Below are positions 6,596 to 13,034 of a DNA stretch of 13,034 nucleotides, piece by piece; position 1 is the stretch's first letter; every line of letters starts with the position of its first letter. The stretch is from JBBDWZ01 sp050732575 (lineage in GTDB: Bacteria > Gemmatimonadota > Gemmatimonadetes > Longimicrobiales > RSA9). The stretch covers positions 1 to 13,034 of the forward strand of contig JBOHRF010000126.1 of assembly GCA_050732575.1 (NCBI GenBank), in the 5' to 3' direction. Position numbers and translations under genes: made by a program. The notes beneath the pieces were generated by a model. It was given only the letters and a program-made list of their open reading frames with translations. It searched no databases and had not been told where the DNA came from.

Positions 6596-8259
6596 GGCTC
6601 CTCTGAACCGGGTCGATTGCTCACTTGACTGGCCTGCACGGGAATGGTCGGTGATCCGCCCGCTCGGTTGGTGCGCGGCACCGACGGTGCCGGAGCACCA
6701 CCCGCGCCGCCGTTTTGCTGCGGCATGACCGGGCTCTGGATGTTGCCGCCGCCCGCATTGAGCGGCAAATCCGGCAGCAGTGCCACGCGCATGCGCGCCA
6801 CTTGCAGATCGCGTGCAGCCACCGCTCGATTGGCGCGCGCTTGCTGCAGCAGAATGCGCGAGTCGTTCAACTCCAGCTGCGTCGAGATGCCCTCGCGGAA
6901 CCGGATCTCGCCAATAGCATAGGCACGCACGGCCTGCCCGACCGTGCCTGCACTGGCCTGCCAGGACGCTTCCGCCGCCTGCAATTGCTCCAGCGCATCG
7001 CGCGTGTCCAGCGCCGCCAGCTCGCGCGTCTGCTGCAGGCGCGCGCGCGACTCCTTCAGATTGGCTTCCGCCACCATCTCATCACCCTTGATGCGGCCGC
7101 CCGTGTGGATCGGGATCTGCGCAAACGCGGTGACCGTGAAGTTGGTGCGGAATTGCGAGTACGTGGGAATGCCGCCCACCGGATAGGCCACGCGGCCGTA
7201 TTGCGAAGACAGGATGACGTTGGGCAGCCGCTGCGCGCGCGCAATGCGCAGCGCCGACTCCTGCACGTTCACGGCCTCACCCGCCTGACGGACGGGCGCG
7301 CGCGCCGCCACACTGGTATCCGACTCGGCCGGCTGCACGGCCACCACGGCAACCGCGTCATCCGCTTCCAGTGGCGTGCGCAGGTCGAGCGGCTCATCGA
7401 GGGACAGGTTGAGCAGCTGCTTCAGCCGAATGTGCGCCAGATCGCGCGTCGCGCGCTGCTGAATCACGATCGGCCTCTGATTGTCTCGCGTCACCTGCGC
7501 GCGCAACAGCTCGAACTCGGGCTGATCGCCCACCTGCCGCGCCAGGCGCACCTGCACCAGCGTGGTATCCGCCTGCCTCATGGTCGCTTCCGCAATGGCC
7601 AGCAGCTGATCCGAAAGCGCCGCGTCGTAATACGACTGCGTCACCTCCAGCACCATCTGGGCATGGGCCGATGCCAGATCGATCTGCGCCGTGCGCCGGC
7701 CCGCTTCCGCCATGCGCCCCTGCGCACGTACGCGCCCGCCCGCAAACACCGTTTGCGACAACGCCAGCCCGCCGTTCAGCTGGTTCAGCCGGCCAAACGG
7801 CAGATCCACAAAGATGTCGCCAAACGGACTCTCGTTGTCCCGGCACACCATCGCCGCTTCCAGCGAATCCACGCGCGCGCCCAGCGGCAGCGCCGGATTG
7901 GGCACGAACGCCGGACACGGTGCGCCACCTATGGTCTCATCATCATCGCTCAACGCGGAAAACTCCGACCGTAGCGTACGCACGAACGTCACGTTCCCAT
8001 CCAGTTGCGGATAACGCTCGCTCCGCGCCCGATACAGCTCACCCTGCGCGCGCTGTACGCCCGCCTCCGCAATCGTGATCTGCTCGCTGCTGGCGCGTGC
8101 CAACTGCAACGCTTCCTGCAGCGTGAGCGCCCGGCCCGCACGAGTCGGCGTTTGCTGCGCCCGCACAGCCACCGGCCAAAATGACATCACCAGCCACGAA
8201 ACTGCCGCCATCAGCAGCCATGCAACGGATTCCAGCCGCCATTTCCTTTGCTTTATCAT
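6592..8259 (-). CDS. TolC-family outer-membrane efflux channel
   Basis: A 555-residue outer-membrane channel of the pump. The Sec signal peptide has basic residues MIKQRKWR, a hydrophobic core, and likely cleavage after AVRA at residue 34. Two homologous helical/barrel repeats follow, with typical starts ALTLQEALQLARASSEQI (about 43-61) and VQESALRIARAQRLPNVIL, and barrel-strand motifs ALSQTVFAGGRVRAQ (about 166-180) and AQIPIHTGGRIKGDE. Two oddities: the first barrel hairpin is lengthened by about 55 residues (about 100-155) containing Cys115 and Cys139, and the C-terminus carries a Gly/Pro/Asn/Gln-rich tail from about residue 500 to 555. The start ATG is separated from the TetR stop by one codon (TGA GGA ATG). 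GAGG is only 1 base from the ATG, an unusually tight spacing suggesting coupling to repressor translation. It is too weakly discriminated at sequence level to name as OprM or TolC proper. Confidence 0.93.
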   Translation of the reverse strand: MIKQRKWRLESVAWLLMAAVSWLVMSFWPVAVRAQQTPTRAGRALTLQEALQLARASSEQITIAEAGVQRAQGELYRARSERYPQLDGNVTFVRTLRSEFSALSDDDETIGGAPCPAFVPNPALPLGARVDSLEAAMVCRDNESPFGDIFVDLPFGRLNQLNGGLALSQTVFAGGRVRAQGRMAEAGRRTAQIDLASAHAQMVLEVTQSYYDAALSDQLLAIAEATMRQADTTLVQVRLARQVGDQPEFELLRAQVTRDNQRPIVIQQRATRDLAHIRLKQLLNLSLDEPLDLRTPLEADDAVAVVAVQPAESDTSVAARAPVRQAGEAVNVQESALRIARAQRLPNVILSSQYGRVAYPVGGIPTYSQFRTNFTVTAFAQIPIHTGGRIKGDEMVAEANLKESRARLQQTRELAALDTRDALEQLQAAEASWQASAGTVGQAVRAYAIGEIRFREGISTQLELNDSRILLQQARANRAVAARDLQVARMRVALLPDLPLNAGGGNIQSPVMPQQNGGAGGAPAPSVPRTNRAGGSPTIPVQASQVSNRPGSEEP

Positions 8260-8262
8260 TCC

Positions 8263-8874
8263 TCACGATCCGTTCTTCGTTACGTTTCTTTCTTCCTGTT
8301 TCTCCGGAATCACTCCCAACGCAGACAACACGAACTCCGCGTAACGAATCGGCGCTTCCGCGCGCGAATAGACGTATAAACGCGGCATGAGGTCGCGACT
8401 GATGGCATCGATGAACAACGCGCTCATCAGCATGCCCGCCGCGATCTCCGGGTCCACTGCACCACTCGCACCACCCTGCTCGCGCAGCCGGTTCAGATAG
8501 CGGCGCAGCTCCGCGCCCACTCGCACCGGCCGCTCGCTCACACTCCCCGTCAACTCCGGATGTTCATTGCTCTCGCCCAGGCAGGTGCGGATCATGGGCG
8601 CCCGCGCACACAGGTGCCGGTAATGCTCACTGGCCCAGTGCGTCAGCTCCTGGTAGGGGCGGACAGGGACCTCGGGGAGCCGCGCTTCCTCCTCCCGCGC
8701 GGCATGCTCCAACGCCTCCCGGATCAGCTCCTCCTTCGAGCCGAAATGACGGAATAGCGTGACCTCATTGACCTCGGCCGTCTGCGCGATTCGCCGCGTC
8801 GTCGCGCCCCGATAGCCCGTCTCCCCAAACACGCGCAGGGCCGCTTCCAGGATCTTGTCTCGGATTTCCAGCAT
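8263..8874 (-). CDS. TetR/AcrR-family transcriptional repressor of the efflux operon
   Basis: A protein of about 203 residues with an N-terminal TetR helix-turn-helix: EIRDKILEAALRVFGETGYR, then ATTRRIAQTAEVNEVTLFRHF, the recognition-helix motif with the characteristic F-R-H-F ending, followed by SKEELIREAL (roughly residues 3-57). The C-terminal part is the variable ligand-binding and dimerisation domain. It is the first gene of the operon, 3 bp upstream of the TolC gene and in the same frame. The palindrome at 8907-8928, 33 bp before the start codon, is the natural operator, so autorepression of the whole operon is expected; inducers are probably pump substrates. Start choice: ATG 8874 is taken here. 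A TTG at 8886, four codons earlier and preceded by AGGG at 8-nt spacing, is a real alternative giving 207 residues. Confidence 0.9.
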   Translation of the reverse strand: MLEIRDKILEAALRVFGETGYRGATTRRIAQTAEVNEVTLFRHFGSKEELIREALEHAAREEEARLPEVPVRPYQELTHWASEHYRHLCARAPMIRTCLGESNEHPELTGSVSERPVRVGAELRRYLNRLREQGGASGAVDPEIAAGMLMSALFIDAISRDLMPRLYVYSRAEAPIRYAEFVLSALGVIPEKQEERNVTKNGS

Positions 8875-8906
8875 CGTGGGCGGCAACCTATCGGCCCTGG
8901 CCTAAC

Positions 8907-8928
8907 CAAGCAAGTGGGTACTTGCTTG
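8907..8928. promoter_or_regulatory. Putative TetR-type operator palindrome
   Basis: CAAGCAAGT (8907-8915) and ACTTGCTTG (8920-8928) are perfect 9-bp inverted copies separated by GGGT. A palindrome of this size just upstream of a divergence-free TetR gene is the classical layout of an autoregulatory operator. A promoter presumably overlaps it, but no convincing -35/-10 pair can be named on the minus strand. That the regulator binds here is an inference from position and symmetry. Confidence 0.75.
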
Positions 8929-8941
8929 CAGTAAACCTTTG

Positions 8942-9009
8942 CGTTCTCGCCCTCGTTCACGTTCGCGCTCACGAACCCGTGAACGAAAACGTGAACGAGA
9001 ACGAGAACG
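8942..9009 (-). repeat. 32-bp-arm hairpin built from hexamer repeats after the peptidase gene
   Basis: Left arm 8942-8973 and right arm 8978-9009 are inverted copies around a 4-base AACC loop (8974-8977). Twenty-seven of 32 pairs are Watson-Crick. Four of the five exceptions are C opposite A on the plus strand, which become G-U wobbles in RNA from the minus strand, so the minus-strand transcript folds almost without interruption. The right arm is a tandem hexamer series of the form GTGAAC/GARAAC (8980-9015). The hairpin begins 18 bases after the stop of the minus-strand peptidase gene and ends before the TetR operator. It probably acts as a terminator or 3'-end protector; there is no U tract after it, so intrinsic termination is not assured. 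Confidence 0.75.
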
Positions 9010-9027
9010 TGAATGATGCGATCTGGG

Positions 9028-11229
9028 CTACTCGGGCAGCCGGGCTGCTGCAGCCGCGATTTGCCGCGCGTACGCGTCGATGGCCGCGGCTACGCGCGCG
9101 GCCTCGCGCGTGGCCACCTGCAGATCGGGCTTGTCCTCGACGGCCTCCCGGATGCCGGGCATGGTCTTGACGCCATAGCCGGTATAGAAGCCGGGCGCGT
9201 AAATGAGATGTCTGAACCAGCGTCGTTCGGGCAAACCATCCTGGTGGGTGAGGGCCTGCTCCGCCTGAAACAGCGTCCGATTCACTTCGCTGAGCGTGCG
9301 CCGCGCGGCGCGCAGGCGTTCTGGCGGCAGTTGCATGGTCGCATGAAATGCGGTATCGAATTGCTGGCTGGCCGCCTCCAGGCGATCCAGACTGGCTCGT
9401 ACGTTGGCCAGGTCCAGGCTCTTCACCGCGTCCTTCATTTTTGCCTGCGTTTCGATTTCGGTGACGTAACGCCGGTACGTGCGCACCACGTTGCCGAACT
9501 CGAAGGGCAGTACGGTGGCATCGGCCAGGCGCACGAGGAGCGTGCTCGTGGTCTGCGCCTCGGCCACACCGTACACGAACGTGGTGTCGAGAAAGCGGCG
9601 ATAAAAGTCGTAGGTATCGTAAATGGAGTGGTAGATGCCTGCCTGTGCTTCACCGCCATACGACACGTTGAGCGAGGGCAGTCCCACGTGGTCGAGGAAC
9701 GCGGTGTAGTCGGATCCCGAGCCCAGCGCATCCAGATTGAACAGCGTGTCGGCGCGCAGCGCAGGCGCGCCACTCGCAACGCTCGAATCCGCGCTCAGTG
9801 TTACCGTCGTGGTGGGCAGGCGCACACCGGGGCGCCGGCGCGCGATCCAGGTGTCGAGCACACTCCTGCCCGTGCGCGGATCCGGCACATCGCGCGCGAC
9901 TTCCGTCATGAACGTCTGCAGCGAGTGCGATCCGCCCACCGAGATGAGGCCACGTCCGTTGGTATCACTGTTCAGGTAGAGCACGGCGTTGCGGCGCAGC
10001 TCGTCGCGGTATTTTTCCGCCCACTCGGTCGAGCCCAGCAGGCCCCACTCCTCGCCATCCCACGCCGCGAACAAAAGCGTGCGTGCGGGCCGCCAGCCGG
10101 TCTTGAGCAGCGTGCCCACGGCGCGCGCCGTTTCTTCCAGCGCCACCATGCCGCTGATGGGATCTTCCGCGCCGTTCACCCAGGCATCGTGATGATTGCC
10201 GTAGATGATCCACTGATCGGGATCCGTGGCGCCGGGCACGCGTGCGATGACGTTGTAGAGCGGCCGTGTTTGCCAGTCGAACTTGAGCGTCAAGCGGACG
10301 CGCGCGGGCCCGGGTCCCAGGTGGTAGGTGATGGGCAGCGCGCCTTTCCACGCGTCCGGAACCACGTTACCACCCAGGTTGCGCAGGATGGGCAGCGCGT
10401 CTTCATACGATATGGGCAGCACGGGAATCCGTTCGATGGTCTGTGCCTCACTCACGGCGAGGCGGCGGCTACCGGGTTCGGACGCCCAGCCCGGCGAGAG
10501 CGGGTCGCCCGGATGCGTGGGCATGTCCATGACACTGCCGCGCTGCACTCCGGTCCAGGGCCGCATGGATCCCTTCGGATACACATCGCCCACAAAAAAG
10601 CCATCGTCCTTCGGATCGGAATAGATGATGGTTGCGATGGCGCCGCGTTCGGCCGCCACTTTGGGCTTGATGCCACGCCAGGAGCGGCCGTACTTGGCAA
10701 TGACGATGCGGCCGCGCACGCTGATGCCCAGACTGTCCAGCAGCCGATAATCCTCCGGTACACCATAGTTCACGAACACGACCTCGCCCGTGACATCGCC
10801 GTCGGGCGAGAATGCGTTGTAGGTGGGCAGCTGCTCGGCATCATTCGAGTCCTTGTCCTCGGCCAGTGCGGGCTCCGTGAGCCGGGCCACGTACGATTCG
10901 GGCGCCAGCAGCTCCAGGCGCCGCTCGAGGGGTCGCGGCATCAGCGCTTCGAATGGCTCGATGCGCGCATCCAGACCAAACGACTTGAAGCGGGCCAGGA
11001 TCAGCTCGGCCACCGCGCGCGAGCGATCGGTGCCGGCCTCATGCGGATGCTCGCTCAGCAACCGCATGCGCGCGCGCAGGCTGTCTGCACTGGGCACCGC
11101 GCGCAACTGCCGCTCGCGATTGTGTTGCGCAGCGAGCGCCGCGCCGCTGAAACCGCGGATGGGGGATTGGGCCAGAGCAGACTGAGCCAGCACCGCCGCG
11201 GCCGCACCGGCTACGATGGCAATTCGCAT
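9028..11229 (-). CDS. Secreted M28-family zinc peptidase, glutamate carboxypeptidase II-like
   Basis: A 733-residue exported metallopeptidase, about the length of human GCPII/PSMA. The Sec signal peptide (1-20) ends in SALA before QSP. A protease-associated (PA) domain lies at about 105-320 (GEVVFVNYGVPEDYRLL, RGRIVIAKYG). The catalytic domain begins at about 320. Co-catalytic zinc ligands by comparison with GCPII: H346 (GNHHDAW), D356 (EDPISG), E394 and catalytic base E393 (WDGEEWGLLGSTEW), D422 (LNSDTN) and H534 (GIYHSIYDTYDFY). All are present, so it should be active. The C-terminal helical transferrin-receptor-like dimerisation domain spans about 600-725. Expected activity is release of C-terminal or small peptide residues outside the cytoplasm; the substrate is not predictable. 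ATG 11229 is preceded by CAGGAGA at good spacing. It is not linked to the efflux operon: a hairpin and a separate operator lie between them. Confidence 0.93.
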   Translation of the reverse strand: MRIAIVAGAAAAVLAQSALAQSPIRGFSGAALAAQHNRERQLRAVPSADSLRARMRLLSEHPHEAGTDRSRAVAELILARFKSFGLDARIEPFEALMPRPLERRLELLAPESYVARLTEPALAEDKDSNDAEQLPTYNAFSPDGDVTGEVVFVNYGVPEDYRLLDSLGISVRGRIVIAKYGRSWRGIKPKVAAERGAIATIIYSDPKDDGFFVGDVYPKGSMRPWTGVQRGSVMDMPTHPGDPLSPGWASEPGSRRLAVSEAQTIERIPVLPISYEDALPILRNLGGNVVPDAWKGALPITYHLGPGPARVRLTLKFDWQTRPLYNVIARVPGATDPDQWIIYGNHHDAWVNGAEDPISGMVALEETARAVGTLLKTGWRPARTLLFAAWDGEEWGLLGSTEWAEKYRDELRRNAVLYLNSDTNGRGLISVGGSHSLQTFMTEVARDVPDPRTGRSVLDTWIARRRPGVRLPTTTVTLSADSSVASGAPALRADTLFNLDALGSGSDYTAFLDHVGLPSLNVSYGGEAQAGIYHSIYDTYDFYRRFLDTTFVYGVAEAQTTSTLLVRLADATVLPFEFGNVVRTYRRYVTEIETQAKMKDAVKSLDLANVRASLDRLEAASQQFDTAFHATMQLPPERLRAARRTLSEVNRTLFQAEQALTHQDGLPERRWFRHLIYAPGFYTGYGVKTMPGIREAVEDKPDLQVATREAARVAAAIDAYARQIAAAAARLPE

Positions 11230-11598
11230 ACTGAATTCTCCTGGAGTTGCCGTGGCTAACCGTCAGTGTCGTTTCCACGATGCGGTTCTCAAGGTACCGT
11301 GGACGGGCGCTGATCGCTGTGCGCCACAAACAGCAACCGCTGAGGGCTCACCTCACGGCTCCCTTCCCCGTGCACGATAGTCACTGATCTGGCCCATCTC
11401 AACAGCCGCCTTCGCCTATGCCTCCGCGCCCACTCAGCCATCTCTGCAGGCAGCCAGTCGAGCAGAACGCTTGACAAACGTTCCTGGGGGGAGGGGATAT
11501 TGATTCGTCCACATGTTATTCGCCGCCACACTGGATTCGCCCATGTTGTATTCGCGCCTGAACCTGTGCTGGACCGTCTTGATCCTCCAGATATTGCT
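11230..11598. other. Intergenic region between peptidase and insertion sequence
   Basis: About 370 bp without a convincing gene. On the minus strand it holds the peptidase ribosome binding site (CAGGAGA, near 11237-11243) and presumably its promoter, though no strong -35/-10 pair stands out. An 80-codon minus-strand ORF and a 45-codon plus-strand ORF that runs into the insertion sequence show no recognisable motif. The region may be a remnant of whatever the insertion landed in or beside. Confidence 0.4.
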
Positions 11599-11609
11599 GG
11601 CTCCTCGCT
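11599..11609 (+). repeat. Left terminal inverted repeat of the ISL3 element
   Basis: GGCTCCTCGCT, an exact inverted copy of 12984-12994. A further TGGG at offset 20-23 is also shared with the other end. Confidence 0.75.
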
Positions 11610-11612
11610 ACT

Positions 11613-12827
11613 TCAAATGGGTAATGTCCGGAGCTGGAGCTTGCCTGCGATGAGGTAGGCGATGGCGATCAGGTTGCGAGTCGTGCGATAGCCGCGGGCC
11701 TTGGCTTTCGCCGCCTGGATGAGACTGTTCATGCCCTCGAGTACGCCGTTGCTGATGCGCGACTGAAACCAGTGCAGCACGCCATCCCAATGCCGGCGCA
11801 CGGTGCGAGCGAAGGCGACGATCGGGGCGAGCCGGCTGCGCACCGCCCACGAATGCCACTTCTTCAGAAATGCCTCGGCGAGGTGCGACGGCTGCGTCCA
11901 CAGATCCTGCAGCGAGAGACGAAGGTGATACGCCCGAACGGTCTTCATGTGCTGATGCCAAAGCGCGTCGTAGCGCGCCATCTGCCGCTCCGTAAGATCC
12001 AGCGGGTTCTTGAGCCAGAGGTAGCGGGTGTCCTTGAGCTGCGGCGTGTACGGTTGTTCCTCCCGGCGCACCTGATCTACGGCTTCGTTCATCAGCTTCA
12101 GCAGATGGAACTTGTCGAAGGTGATGTGGGCGTGGGGAAACTGATCGACGACGCCCTTCTGATACGCCGGCGACATGTCGAGGCAAACTTCCTCGACCGC
12201 TTCCGCCTGGCCGCCGTGCGCTTCCAGATCCGCGCGAAAGGCCTGCAGCGTGTCCGCGTCCCGGCCTTCGGTCGCGAAGAGCAGCCGCGACCGCTCCAGA
12301 TCGACGAACAGCGTGATGTAGTTATGCCCGCGCTTGCTGGCCGTCTCGTCCATGCCCACCTTCCGCACCTGCGAGTAATCGGCCTCGGCCCGGGCCTGAT
12401 CCACATAGTGGTGCACGATCCGCCAGATGCGCGTGTCATGCTCGCCCAGGAAGCGCGCCGTCTCCGCCACGGTCATCGATTTCACCAGCATCAGGACGAT
12501 CGCTTCGAACAACAGGGTGAAGCCGCTGCCCGCTCGCGCCCACGGCACCTCGACCAGTTTCACACCACACGCTCCGCACTGCACTCGCGGGACACGCGCG
12601 TGCAGGTAGGCTTCGTGCTGGAAGAAGTTCAGATGCCGCCAGCTCTTCTCCGACGTGTCGTACGCCTTGCAACCCAGCGCCCCGCACTCCGGGCAGGCAA
12701 ACGTTCCGCCCACTTCGAAGTCCAGGTACAGATCCAGTCGCCGGTTCCCTGCATCGAACGTCGAACGCTCTACGTACCACGGTTGGGGCAGCGCCAGCGC
12801 CTGCTGGAACAGATCGATATCTCGCAT
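11613..12827 (-). CDS. ISL3-family DDE transposase
   Basis: A 404-residue transposase. The N-terminal zinc finger uses C45-x2-C48 (CPECGALGCKAYD) and C84-x2-C87 (VQCGACG). A helix-turn-helix-like stretch follows (SMTVAETARFLGEHDTRIWRIV, about 117-138), then the DDE catalytic domain with D160 (KVGMDETASKRGHNY), D217 (VCLDMSPAYQKGV) and E364 (NGVLEGMNSLIQAAKAKARG). DKFHLLKLMNEAVDQVRREE (238-257) is a family hallmark. All catalytic residues and zinc cysteines are intact and there is no frameshift, so the protein should be functional. Start choice: ATG 12827 follows AAGGG at a suitable distance and fits the family N-terminus. An ATG 33 codons upstream (12926) has no matching conserved sequence. 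Transcription runs toward the peptidase gene. Confidence 0.93.
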   Translation of the reverse strand: MRDIDLFQQALALPQPWYVERSTFDAGNRRLDLYLDFEVGGTFACPECGALGCKAYDTSEKSWRHLNFFQHEAYLHARVPRVQCGACGVKLVEVPWARAGSGFTLLFEAIVLMLVKSMTVAETARFLGEHDTRIWRIVHHYVDQARAEADYSQVRKVGMDETASKRGHNYITLFVDLERSRLLFATEGRDADTLQAFRADLEAHGGQAEAVEEVCLDMSPAYQKGVVDQFPHAHITFDKFHLLKLMNEAVDQVRREEQPYTPQLKDTRYLWLKNPLDLTERQMARYDALWHQHMKTVRAYHLRLSLQDLWTQPSHLAEAFLKKWHSWAVRSRLAPIVAFARTVRRHWDGVLHWFQSRISNGVLEGMNSLIQAAKAKARGYRTTRNLIAIAYLIAGKLQLRTLPI

Positions 12828-12983
12828 GGGATTCCCTTGAATGCTTCTCTTCCTTCTCTCGGCAGCGCTCCAACACTTACACGCTGCCCACCGTTGAAAA
12901 CGTAGCATTCTGGGGAAGGACTTCATGGGCAGGCAATGATCCTGGTAGGCCGCTCATTCGCAGCTATTCTGCCCACCCAGCAC

Positions 12984-12994
12984 AGCGAGGAGCC
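12984..12994 (-). repeat. Right terminal inverted repeat of the ISL3 element
   Basis: The reverse complement reads GGCTCCTCGCT, identical to the left end. The 157 bp between it and the transposase ATG would hold the transposase promoter, which I cannot pick out with confidence. Confidence 0.75.
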
Positions 12995-13034
12995 ACATGT
13001 TGAGTACATGACCGAGTTCATGAATGACCCGGCC

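Larger units (their letters stand above)
11599..12994 (-). mobile_element. ISL3-family insertion sequence, complete-looking
   Basis: A 1396-bp element defined by terminal inverted repeats around a single transposase gene. The left end GGCTCCTCGCT (11599-11609) is matched exactly by the reverse complement of 12984-12994. One more flanking base also matches (11598/12995), and TGGG recurs at the same offset (positions 20-23 from each end), giving an imperfect repeat of about 25 bp. Ends beginning GGCT and a size of 1.3-1.5 kb fit the ISL3 family. The transposase stop codon lies inside the left repeat, 15 bp from the end. The 8-bp target duplication expected for ISL3 is not visible (ATATTGCT on the left, ACATGTTG on the right). 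The boundaries are my reading of the repeats, so confidence in the exact ends is moderate. Confidence 0.8.

Noticed and set aside
8922..9170. Plus-strand ORF containing a VNENVNENEN stretch
   Set aside because: The repeated residues simply translate the hexamer hairpin; the rest is antisense to the peptidase C-terminus.
9013..11259. 748-codon plus-strand ORF opposite the peptidase
   Set aside because: It mirrors the peptidase gene codon for codon, has His/Arg/Gln-biased composition and no domain signature, whereas the minus strand keeps all zinc ligands.
11513..11650. Short plus-strand ORF with a hydrophobic stretch crossing the left end of the insertion sequence
   Set aside because: About 45 codons, no well-placed ribosome binding site, and it ends inside the transposase gene antisense region; probably chance.
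11509..13001. Direct 9-bp repeat CCACATGTT at 11509-11517 and 12993-13001 as a possible target duplication
   Set aside because: The left copy lies about 80 bp outside the left inverted repeat and the right copy overlaps the right inverted repeat, so it does not bracket the element.
13008..13034. Possible start of a plus-strand gene (ATG 13008, nine codons to the window end)
   Set aside because: Too short to support. The only ribosome-binding-like sequence nearby (GAGGAG) lies in the insertion-sequence end and is better spaced to ATG 12997, which stops after four codons.

Overview
The window is GC-rich (roughly 60-65% by eye) and comes from a Gram-negative bacterium. It encodes a complete tripartite efflux pump with an outer-membrane channel, a lipoprotein adaptor and several Sec-exported proteins. 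The NHL-like 6-bladed beta-propeller protein, the peptidase style and the overall composition are reminiscent of Gemmatimonadota. That placement is an inference from style, not a computed result.

Layout. (1) 65-1171, plus strand: a secreted beta-propeller protein, followed exactly at its stop codon by a 160-bp imperfect palindrome (1171-1330). (2) 1533-2132, plus strand: a small exported protein with outer-membrane beta-barrel character and no recognised family. Its stop codon lies at the edge of a 159-bp MITE-like element (2130-2288) with long terminal inverted repeats and an inner terminator-like hairpin. (3) 2300-8874, minus strand: an efflux operon in the order TetR-family repressor, TolC-family channel, periplasmic adaptor lipoprotein, HAE1-type RND permease. 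The genes are packed with 3-bp, -4-bp and 12-bp junctions, so they are almost certainly one transcript. A 22-bp perfect palindrome (8907-8928) just upstream is the likely operator through which the repressor controls the whole operon. (4) 9028-11229, minus strand: a secreted M28 zinc peptidase of the glutamate-carboxypeptidase-II type with all metal ligands present, followed by a 68-bp hairpin built from hexanucleotide repeats. (5) 11599-12994: a complete-looking ISL3-family insertion sequence. It carries an intact DDE transposase on the minus strand and 11-12-bp perfect terminal inverted repeats, but no visible target duplication.

How it works together: the RND permease, adaptor and TolC protein should form one drug or solvent efflux pump, derepressed when the TetR-like protein binds an inducer. 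The peptidase and propeller protein are independent exported proteins. No CRISPR array, tRNA, rRNA or phage gene was seen. The least explained content is the set of three structured, non-coding elements that each begin at or within 20 bp of a stop codon.
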